Shown here: positions 16,032 through 22,629 of the stretch, piece by piece
Position numbering within the stretch: the first letter of the stretch is position 1
How the letters are laid out: every line of letters starts with the position of its first letter
Origin: Candidatus Saccharibacteria bacterium UBA2952
GTDB taxonomy: Bacteria; Patescibacteriota; Saccharimonadia; Saccharimonadales; Saccharimonadaceae
Length of the DNA stretch: 64,000 nt
Direction: 5' to 3'
Assembly: GCA_002348605.1 (NCBI GenBank)
Contig: DEBQ01000004.1
Span: forward strand, 6,631-70,630
Notes under the pieces: model-generated
Database searches by the model: none
Seen by the model: the letters and a program-made list of their open reading frames with translations, nothing else
What the model was told of the DNA's origin: nothing
Position numbers and translations under genes: made by a program

Positions 16032-16589
16032 ATGATTATATTCTTTGGACCGACCGGCGCCGGAAAAAGTGTGCAGGGTCAAATGATCGCCGCCAGGCAT
16101 GACTGGGACTGGCTTTCGACTGGACAGCTACTGCGTGACAGCAACGACCCAGCAATCATACAAATACTGAAATCAGGTGACTTGGTCAGCGACGGAGTGA
16201 CGTACGACGTCTTTCATAAAGCGATTCAAGAAGCCAAAGACGAAGGCTTCTCGAACGTTATCGTTGACGGGTTTCCACGTACCAAAGCCCAGGCGGAGTG
16301 GCTGTCGAAATACATGGATATGAACGATGACAGGATAGACCTTGTGATCGTACTTGAAGTTCCGGAATCGGAGATTATGAAGCGGCTCGAACTGCGAGGT
16401 CGCATGGAAGACACGCCCGAAACCATTGCTAAGCGTATGGCGATTTACCGACAAAAGATGTATCCGGTTCTCGGGCTTTTCGCCGAGCAGCATATCAAGA
16501 TCGTCCATATCGATGGCACCGGTACGGTAGGCGAAGTCCACGACAAGATTCAGGCAGAGATAGAAGCAAGCGGAATAGGGTCTCAGTGA
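16032..16589 (+). CDS. adk: adenylate kinase-type nucleoside monophosphate kinase
   Basis: Interconverts ATP and AMP with ADP. The 185 residues contain P-loop GPTGAGKS (6-13), the NMP-binding DGFPRT motif (about 80-85) and the arginine-rich LRGRMEDTPETIAKRM region. The LID insert and its zinc cysteines are missing, so it is the short-lid form, similar to UMP/CMP kinases; substrate preference among NMPs cannot be fixed from sequence. TACAAT at 16017-16022 lies nine bases before the ATG. It overlaps map by 4 bp. Confidence 0.8.
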   Translation: MIIFFGPTGAGKSVQGQMIAARHDWDWLSTGQLLRDSNDPAIIQILKSGDLVSDGVTYDVFHKAIQEAKDEGFSNVIVDGFPRTKAQAEWLSKYMDMNDDRIDLVIVLEVPESEIMKRLELRGRMEDTPETIAKRMAIYRQKMYPVLGLFAEQHIKIVHIDGTGTVGEVHDKIQAEIEASGIGSQ

Positions 16590-17347
16590 CACAACCAAAA
16601 AAAAGTCCTGACCAGATCCAGGCAATGCGCGACGGCGGTCGGATACTGGCGACTATTTTTGACGGCCTACGCAAACAACTGAAACCTGGTATGACTGGTA
16701 TTGATGCCGATGCGTGGGTTGATAACGAAATAAAGCGTCTTGGCGCGGAGGCAACGTATAAAACTGCCGAGGTTGGCTTTCCGGCAGCCATTTGTATTAG
16801 CGTTAACGACGCTATCGTGCACGGCGTACCAACCGACGAGCCGTTCAAGGCTGGTGATATTGTTGGATTCGACCTGGTTATTACGTATAAAGGCATGAAG
16901 ACCGACTCGGCATTCACTACCGTGATTGGCGACGAGCCAAGCGGAGCGGTTAAGCACCTGCTTAAGAATACCGAGCGAAGTCTGTATGCCGGTATCGACG
17001 CGATCAAGGGCGAAGGAACGCATATTGGTGATATCTCGGCAGCAGTTGAAAAAGTGCTGGCAGACGCCAACCTTGGAATCGTGAAAGAGCTCGTTGGGCA
17101 TGGCGTCGGTACGAGCATGCACATGCCACCAGAGGTGCCGAACTACGGAGTAGCAGGCACAGGGCCTGCACTAAAAGCTGGTGATACGATCGCGATTGAA
17201 CCGATGGCAACGCTAGGCGATGGACGCGTTAAGGGGCCGCTCGACGATGACTGGACATATGCCAGCCGTGACGGAAGCATGGCAGCACACTTTGAACATA
17301 CGGTACTTATTACCGAAACAGGCGCCGAAATTCTAACTACTTTATAG
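16586..17347 (+). CDS. map: methionine aminopeptidase type I
   Basis: Removes the N-terminal Met after deformylation. The 253 residues show the pita-bread fold and metal ligands: SVNDAIVHGVP (His, near 80), GDIVGFDLVITYKGMKTDSAFT (Asp pair near 95-108), VGHGVGTSMH (His, near 172), IEPMATLG (Glu) and FEHTVLIT (Glu near 237). It starts at GTG 16586, overlapping adk by 4 bp. With fmt and def elsewhere in the window the formyl-Met cycle is complete. Confidence 0.93.
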   Translation: MTQPKKSPDQIQAMRDGGRILATIFDGLRKQLKPGMTGIDADAWVDNEIKRLGAEATYKTAEVGFPAAICISVNDAIVHGVPTDEPFKAGDIVGFDLVITYKGMKTDSAFTTVIGDEPSGAVKHLLKNTERSLYAGIDAIKGEGTHIGDISAAVEKVLADANLGIVKELVGHGVGTSMHMPPEVPNYGVAGTGPALKAGDTIAIEPMATLGDGRVKGPLDDDWTYASRDGSMAAHFEHTVLITETGAEILTTL

Positions 17348-17376
17348 TTTTTGGCACCAATGCTACAATCAAGCTT

Positions 17377-18636
17377 ATGCAAGAAAACTCTCGATATGCC
17401 GTAGGGATTGACATCGGTACGTCTGCCATCCGGTGCGTGGTTGGGCATATCGATGGCGAAGGCGGCAACCCGACCATCGTCGGTGTCGGTTCGGCGCCGA
17501 ATGCCGGTATGCGAAAAGGGGTCGTCGCCAATCTTAGTGGTCCCGCTGCGGCAATCGACGCCGCCCTCGGCGAAGCTGAACGGATGAGCGGCTACCAAGT
17601 AGACTACGCGACTATCAGTATTAACGGTTCACACATCGTTAGCGTTAAGGCGGACGGCATGATTGCTGTTGGAGCCATGGACCACGAAGTCAATCGTGAC
17701 GATTTGCTACGGATCGAAGATGTTGCTACCGTCGGCAAAGTGCCGGCTAACCGTGAAATCCTTGAAGTCGTGCCACACAGTTACCGTTTGGACGGGCAGG
17801 ATAACATTAAAGACCCGCTCGGTATGACGGGAACCCGGCTTGAAATCCGTGCCAACGTCGTATCGGCGCTTGCGCCACACCTACATAACCTGCAAAAAAC
17901 GGCAGAAATGGCTAAGGTAGACGCGCACACAATAGTTCCGAGCGTGCTCGCCGGCGCTAAGGCGGTCTTGAAAGAGCAGCAAATTGAAAATGGCGTTGCC
18001 GTAATCGATCTGGGCGCCGCAACCACGGGCGTCGCCGTATTCGAAGAAGGCGACCTGCAATACGTCGGTGTTGTTCCGGTCGGCAGCGCGAACATTACGA
18101 ACGACCTGGCGATCGGTCTTAAGACAGACCCTGAAGTCGCTGAAAAGGTAAAGGTTGGCCATGCGATTGCTACTGGCCGCGGTTCGGTTGAAGGTATTAG
18201 TGTTAAAGATGGCGAAGAAATTCATACGTTTAGTACGGCTGACATCGACGAAATCGTCGAAGCTCGACTTGAAGAAATTTTTGAAGCTGTACAGGACGAG
18301 CTGAAAAAAGCTGGCCGTGCAGGACAGCTGCCAAGTGGCGTCGTTCTTATTGGCGGCGGCGCGAACATGAAGAAAATTGCTGATTTTGCCAAAGAAAAAC
18401 TTGGCCTTGCTGCACGCGTCGGGCACGCCAATGGGCTTGGCGGCGCCGTCGAAAACATTGAACAACCCGAGTATGCAGTGGCGTCCGGACTGATGCTCAT
18501 TGACGGCGGAAATGCTTCTGATAACAGGGGTAAAAATGGTGCTCATTCGGCTGGAAGAAATTCGAAAGCCGCTAAAGACTCACTGAAAAAAGCGTCGAAC
18601 GGCGCCCGAAAATTCCTTGGCCGATTCAAGGTTTAA
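17377..18636 (+). CDS. ftsA: cell division protein FtsA
   Basis: Actin-like ATPase that ties FtsZ filaments to the membrane. Of 419 residues, phosphate-1 motif YAVGIDIGTSAIR is at 7-19, the 1C subdomain follows, phosphate-2 VIDLGAATTGVAVF lies near 210 and adenosine motif VVLIGGGANM near 325. After a low-complexity linker the C terminus ends in a basic amphipathic helix (KKASNGARKFLGRFKV), the usual membrane anchor. TACAAT (17364-17369) is seven bases before ATG, a leaderless arrangement. ftsZ follows 91 bp downstream. Confidence 0.93.
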   Translation: MQENSRYAVGIDIGTSAIRCVVGHIDGEGGNPTIVGVGSAPNAGMRKGVVANLSGPAAAIDAALGEAERMSGYQVDYATISINGSHIVSVKADGMIAVGAMDHEVNRDDLLRIEDVATVGKVPANREILEVVPHSYRLDGQDNIKDPLGMTGTRLEIRANVVSALAPHLHNLQKTAEMAKVDAHTIVPSVLAGAKAVLKEQQIENGVAVIDLGAATTGVAVFEEGDLQYVGVVPVGSANITNDLAIGLKTDPEVAEKVKVGHAIATGRGSVEGISVKDGEEIHTFSTADIDEIVEARLEEIFEAVQDELKKAGRAGQLPSGVVLIGGGANMKKIADFAKEKLGLAARVGHANGLGGAVENIEQPEYAVASGLMLIDGGNASDNRGKNGAHSAGRNSKAAKDSLKKASNGARKFLGRFKV

Positions 18637-18727
18637 TATTCTTGTTCAAGGGTGATATACTTGGAATGAGCAAACATTTTGAATAGGGAAAATGAAAGAT
18701 TTTCAGTAGGAAAGTGGGTAGTGATTA

Positions 18728-19930
18728 ATGCCTGAAGTCAAACCAAGCGAAATACAGACATTTGCCAGCATAAAGGTAGTGGGTGTCGGTGGTGCCGGCG
18801 GGTCAGCCGTTAACCGCATGAAGGACGCAGGGCTTCAGGGCGTACAGTTCATCGCTATGAACACAGACGCACAGGCCCTTCACAACTCGAAAGCGGACGT
18901 AAAGATACATCTTGGTAAAGATGCTACCGGTGGACTTGGCGCCGGAGCTGATCCTGCCGTCGGTGAACAGGCTGCACAGGAATCACGCGAAGACATTAAG
19001 GGCGCACTTGAAGGTGCTGACATGGTATTCGTTACTATCGGTGCCGGTGGTGGAACGGGTTCAGGCGCCGGTCACATCGTTGCCGAAGTTGCCCGTGAAC
19101 TGGGCATACTAGTTGTTGGTGTTGCAACCAAACCATTCAGCTTCGAAGGTGAAAAGCGCCGCGTGAACGCCGATTGGGCTGTCGCGCAGCTTGGCCGCCA
19201 GGTCGACACCATGATTACGATCCCGAATGACCGCCTTCTTCAGACGATTGATCGCCGCACCCCACTACTTGAAACGTTCAAAATTGCTGACGACGTCTTG
19301 CGCCAAGGCGTACAGGGCATTTCGGAACTGATTACCGAACACGGCCTGATTAACCTGGACTTTGCCGACGTCAAAGCGATTATGAGTAACGCCGGCAGCG
19401 CCCTTATGGGTATTGGTCGCGCCAGTGGTGATGACCGCGCTTCGCAGGCTGCCCAGCAAGCAATCGAAAGCCCGCTTATTGAAGTCAGTATCGACGGCGC
19501 CAAGGGTGTACTGTTCAATGTCACCGGTGGTTACGACATGAGCATGAGTGAGATCCAGGAAGCAGCCGAAATTATTACTTCGGCCGTTTCACCGGACGCC
19601 AATATTATCTTTGGTGCCACTTTGAAGCCTGAACTGGAAGACGAATTAATCATTACGGTCATCGCGACCGGCTTCGATAGCGCCTACTTTGAAGAGCAGG
19701 CCGCCAATATGAGCATGCCGAACCCTTCAAGCGCCAAACCTGGTGGCGAGGGCGAAGTCGATGAAAAAATGGTCGAATCAGTCAATTTGGAACTCGACAA
19801 AGAAGACCCAGCGGCATCGTTCGCTGACGACACGCCAGCAACTGACATCTGGAATCAACCAGAAGAAGACGAAGACGATACGCCGGCCTTCCTGCGGCGT
19901 CGCAAAAAGAAGAACAACGATAAGGAATAG
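18728..19930 (+). CDS. ftsZ: cell division protein FtsZ
   Basis: Tubulin-like GTPase forming the division ring. GTP-binding signature GGGTGSG is at 107-113, the T7 catalytic loop NLDFADVK near 206-213, and the GTPase core runs to about 320. After a short acidic linker the C terminus reads DTPAFLRRRKKK, an FtsZ tail peptide likely to bind the FtsA next door. A TATACT box at 18656-18661 in the 91-bp gap could give it its own promoter. Confidence 0.96.
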   Translation: MPEVKPSEIQTFASIKVVGVGGAGGSAVNRMKDAGLQGVQFIAMNTDAQALHNSKADVKIHLGKDATGGLGAGADPAVGEQAAQESREDIKGALEGADMVFVTIGAGGGTGSGAGHIVAEVARELGILVVGVATKPFSFEGEKRRVNADWAVAQLGRQVDTMITIPNDRLLQTIDRRTPLLETFKIADDVLRQGVQGISELITEHGLINLDFADVKAIMSNAGSALMGIGRASGDDRASQAAQQAIESPLIEVSIDGAKGVLFNVTGGYDMSMSEIQEAAEIITSAVSPDANIIFGATLKPELEDELIITVIATGFDSAYFEEQAANMSMPNPSSAKPGGEGEVDEKMVESVNLELDKEDPAASFADDTPATDIWNQPEEDEDDTPAFLRRRKKKNNDKE

Positions 19931-19944
19931 GAGGCTCGTAACCT

Positions 19945-20394
19945 ATGCCAGCCCCGCTAAACATCGGTGATAGCCGCGTCTTAGAGTCGCGTGAGGTTGG
20001 CGATGGTAAAACCATCCGCCGCCGCCGCGAAGCACCCGATGGCCGTCGGTTTACCACCTACGAACGGATTGAAAAGCCGAACCTTGCCGTCATCAAGAAG
20101 GACGGTTCGCGAGAACTATTTGACCGCGATAAGCTAGCTAGTGCTATTAAACAGTCCGTTGGAAAATTCTTTTCGAGTGAAGTCGAAGTCGAAGAAATCG
20201 TAACCGACGTTGAAGACGCGATCTACAACATTGGCGATAGCGAAGTCTTTTCAAAGCAAATTGGTGCCATGGTGCTCGACAAGCTCGAAGAGCGCAACCA
20301 AGTTGCCTACGTACGGTTCGCAAGCGTGTTCCATGACTTCAAGACACTCGACGACTTTGTTGAAATACTGGCAAAACGCCAGAAGAAAAAATAA
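19945..20394 (+). CDS. nrdR: NrdR-like ATP-cone regulator lacking its zinc ribbon
   Basis: NrdR represses ribonucleotide reductase genes, sensing ATP/dATP through an ATP-cone. Here the ATP-cone (about 48-138, VIKKDGSRELFDRDKL to the end of YVRFASVFHDF) and the arginine-rich RRRREAPDGRRFTTYERIE linker are clear. The N-terminal zinc ribbon, which normally has four cysteines, is reduced: residues 1-20 read MPAPLNIGDSRVLESREVGD, and the whole 149-residue protein has no Cys. DNA binding must differ or be lost. It follows ftsZ by 14 bp in the same unit. Confidence 0.85.
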   Translation: MPAPLNIGDSRVLESREVGDGKTIRRRREAPDGRRFTTYERIEKPNLAVIKKDGSRELFDRDKLASAIKQSVGKFFSSEVEVEEIVTDVEDAIYNIGDSEVFSKQIGAMVLDKLEERNQVAYVRFASVFHDFKTLDDFVEILAKRQKKK

Positions 20395-20651
20395 TGAAAG
20401 CCATTATTATTTACAGACCAGAAAGTGACCACGCACGTGCGGTCGAGGATTATCTGCGAGATTTCTCGAGACAGACTGGCCATGAACTTGAAACCATGGA
20501 CCCCGACAGTTCCGAAGGCGGCGAACTATGCCGCGTGTATGATATTGTCGAATACCCCAGTGTTATAGCACTATCTGACGACGGCCAATTACAGAATAAT
20601 TGGCGCGGTCTCCCACTACCAACTATTTCTGAGCTAAGTTACTATACATAA
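20394..20651 (+). CDS. thioredoxin-fold small protein with one cysteine
   Basis: Protein of 85 residues with a thioredoxin/glutaredoxin-like layout: strand MKAIIIYRP, helix ARAVEDYLRDFSRQTG, strand ELETMD, then DIVEYPSVIALSDDGQ containing the cis-proline YPS motif, and a final helix. There is no CxxC; the only Cys is in GGELCRVY (about 47), just before the cis-Pro segment. A redox partner of the adjacent VKOR is conceivable but would need a different mechanism. Its ATG overlaps the nrdR stop by 1 bp and VKOR follows after 1 bp. Confidence 0.6.
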   Translation: MKAIIIYRPESDHARAVEDYLRDFSRQTGHELETMDPDSSEGGELCRVYDIVEYPSVIALSDDGQLQNNWRGLPLPTISELSYYT

Positions 20652-20652
20652 T

Positions 20653-21282
20653 ATGAAACGATTTATCGACTTTTTCCGGCACGAAGACAAAAAATTACGC
20701 GATAACCGCTGGATTTTTACCAGCATGCTTATCGGGTCAATACTCAGCCTGATGGCGTCATTCGTTCTCAGCCAAGAGGCGATCCAACTTGCTAAGAACC
20801 CTGACGCAGCGCTGTCGTGCAGTGTGAATATCGTGTTGAACTGCGCGACGGTCGCGAACCATCCAACCGCGTCGATGTTCGGGTTTCCAAACAGTTTCTT
20901 CGGCATGATGGCTGAACCTGTCGTAATTACAGTAGCAATCGCTGGCCTTGCGGGCGTTCGTTTCCCACGAAAGTTTCTGTACGTCGCCGAAATCGGGTAT
21001 ACAATTGGACTGCTTTACGCACTGCTTCTATTTGGAATCAGTTTCTTCGTCATTCAGGCGCTATGTCCGTGGTGCCTGCTGGTCACTTTGACGACCATTT
21101 TGGTGTGGTTCGCGATGACGCGCTATAACATCCGTGAAAACAACCTGTACTTACCTAAAAAACTACAATCAAAGCTACACACCTACATTGAAAAAGACTA
21201 TGACAAGCTTGTCATGTTCGGCCTCATCGCGGCGCTAATAGTGGCGATATTGGTAAAGTACGGTGATGGCATTTTTGTCTAA
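20653..21282 (+). CDS. vitamin K epoxide reductase family membrane protein
   Basis: Membrane thiol oxidase of the VKOR family, which in bacteria lacking DsbB recharges disulfide-forming thioredoxin-like proteins. The 209 residues contain four to five hydrophobic helices, a loop cysteine pair (SCSVNIVLNC, about 56-65) and the catalytic CPWC motif (about 138-141). Unlike many bacterial VKORs there is no fused thioredoxin domain, so an external DsbA-like partner is needed. It lies in a run of redox or membrane genes after nrdR. Confidence 0.85.
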   Translation: MKRFIDFFRHEDKKLRDNRWIFTSMLIGSILSLMASFVLSQEAIQLAKNPDAALSCSVNIVLNCATVANHPTASMFGFPNSFFGMMAEPVVITVAIAGLAGVRFPRKFLYVAEIGYTIGLLYALLLFGISFFVIQALCPWCLLVTLTTILVWFAMTRYNIRENNLYLPKKLQSKLHTYIEKDYDKLVMFGLIAALIVAILVKYGDGIFV

Positions 21283-22171
21283 ACTTTCAAAAGTAAGTAA
21301 CCAGACTGCCGTGCTGACAATATTTTTAGCATGGTATTTGTCGGCAGCAATCACGACACTCATCGTTACAGGGTTTTTGCAGCGGATAGCACTAGTTATG
21401 ACATGGATGTTCGCCTACGTACTGGTTTTTATGACAATCGCGTTCATCGCATCGTGGAAGCTTAGGCGCACCGATATCGTTGACATCGCTTGGGGCCCAG
21501 CCTTTGTCGTGGCCGCGGTCTCAAGCTTCCTAATGAACAGCTATGACGTACCGATCGGTTTGAACGTGCAAACGCTCGTGACGGGATTGGTCATAGTGTG
21601 GGCTGCTCGGTTAAGCTACGCCATGTGGGGGCGCATTAGGAGCCATTCGGAAGACAAGCGCTACGTCGTACTTCGCCGCAAATGGAAAGGAAACCTGGCG
21701 CTTAACACGTATCTTCGTATCTTTGTCCTACAAGGAGTGCTTGCAACGGTCATCTCTATCGCTGTCATTCACATCAACACGTCGCTTCCGACACCGCTCG
21801 ATACGTTCGCATATAGCGGTCTAGCAATTTGGCTTATCGGATTTTTATTCGAATTAGTCGGCGACTTGCAGTTGAAGCGTTTTTTGGCCAATCCTAAGAA
21901 CAAAGGGAAGCTTATGACCGAAGGGTTATGGAAGTACACCCGTCACCCAAACTACTTCGGTGAAGCGACCATGTGGCTCGGTATTTTTATCATCGCTCTT
22001 TCGACGCCGTACGGTTGGATAGCCGTTATTGCGCCGGTACTTATTATGTACCTACTCCTTTTCGTGTCAGGCGTGCCGCTTACGGAAAAATCATTCGAAT
22101 CCAAACCGGGCTGGGACGCTTACAAAAAACGTACGAGCAAATTCGTGCCGCTTCCACCCAACCCAGAGTGA
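21266..22171 (+). CDS. DUF1295 membrane protein (steroid 5-alpha reductase-like)
   Basis: Polytopic membrane protein of about 301 residues with around seven helices. The C-terminal half carries the DUF1295/ICMT-type signature: NKGKLMTEGLWKYTRHPNYF followed by GEATMWLG, and a late GWDAYKKRTSKFVP tail. Family members are reductases or methyltransferases acting on lipid-like substrates with NADPH or SAM; the substrate here is unknown. GTG 21263 or ATG 21266 may be the start; both overlap the VKOR gene by nearly 20 bp. Confidence 0.75.
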   Translation: MAFLSKLSKVSNQTAVLTIFLAWYLSAAITTLIVTGFLQRIALVMTWMFAYVLVFMTIAFIASWKLRRTDIVDIAWGPAFVVAAVSSFLMNSYDVPIGLNVQTLVTGLVIVWAARLSYAMWGRIRSHSEDKRYVVLRRKWKGNLALNTYLRIFVLQGVLATVISIAVIHINTSLPTPLDTFAYSGLAIWLIGFLFELVGDLQLKRFLANPKNKGKLMTEGLWKYTRHPNYFGEATMWLGIFIIALSTPYGWIAVIAPVLIMYLLLFVSGVPLTEKSFESKPGWDAYKKRTSKFVPLPPNPE

Positions 22172-22173
22172 TA

Positions 22174-22202
22174 TTGAATCTCGCGCAGTATAGGGGTACA
22201 AT
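22174..22202 (+). promoter_or_regulatory. promoter of the T-box/ileS operon
   Basis: TTGAAT (22174-22179), 17 bp, TACAAT (22197-22202). The expected start near 22209 lies just before T-box stem I. Confidence 0.75.
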
Positions 22203-22210
22203 TTAAATAA

Positions 22211-22400
22211 TCCGCTGAGAGGCTATCAACCTCGAATTCATTTGAATGCGGAGCGGGAAGAACCGCCATAAGGCACAGTAGACCCCGCCGCGCACGCTGC
22301 GACAAAGCGATCAAATAAGTGCTAAGATTCTCTTCTTAGAAACCGGATGGTACCTCCCGCAATGGGATCCGGTGTCAAAGAAGGGATTTTTAATTGGAGA
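22211..22400 (+). promoter_or_regulatory. T-box riboswitch, isoleucine, ultrashort stem I type
   Basis: Senses uncharged tRNA-Ile. Stem I is a small hairpin GAGG/CCTC (22219-22222, 22230-22233) whose loop CTATCAA presents the isoleucine codon ATC (22225-22227), as in ultrashort (class II) ileS leaders of Actinobacteria. A stem II region with GAA and AGTA S-turn strands follows (22251-22288), stem III CTAAGA/TCTTAG (22322-22327, 22334-22339), and the antisequestrator ACCGGAT/ATCCGGT (22342-22348, 22367-22373) with bulge TGGTACCT and CCC/GGG. No terminator follows; CTCC in the bulge could pair with the GGAG at 22396, so control is probably translational. Confidence 0.85.
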
Positions 22401-22404
22401 AAAA

Positions 22405-22629
22405 ATGACCGAACAATATCATCCACCATCCGATCCTGAACTGGAACGAGCCCGCGCCTTCGCGAGTGTCGTCGAGCAGTACTTGCCCGAAGATAAAGAA
22501 TTCATCCTGGATATGGACGAAGAAGAGGCGCTTGGTTACGTATACGGTATGTTACTTGAGATGGGTGAAGACCCTGACGTTGTGTTACGTGAATTCGGTG
22601 TGACAGAGGAGAATGAAGATGAAGTTTAA
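22405..22629 (+). CDS. small acidic protein in the T-box-controlled ileS operon
   Basis: Protein of 74 residues, unknown. It is strongly acidic and helical (LERARAFASVVEQYLPEDKE, LDMDEEEALGYVYGMLLEMG, then a ValThrGlu-rich end). I choose ATG 22405 because GGAGA lies four bases upstream; a longer reading from GTG 22372 would begin inside the T-box. Its end overlaps the start of ileS by 11 bp, so the two are translationally coupled and both respond to tRNA-Ile charging. Confidence 0.65.
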   Translation: MTEQYHPPSDPELERARAFASVVEQYLPEDKEFILDMDEEEALGYVYGMLLEMGEDPDVVLREFGVTEENEDEV

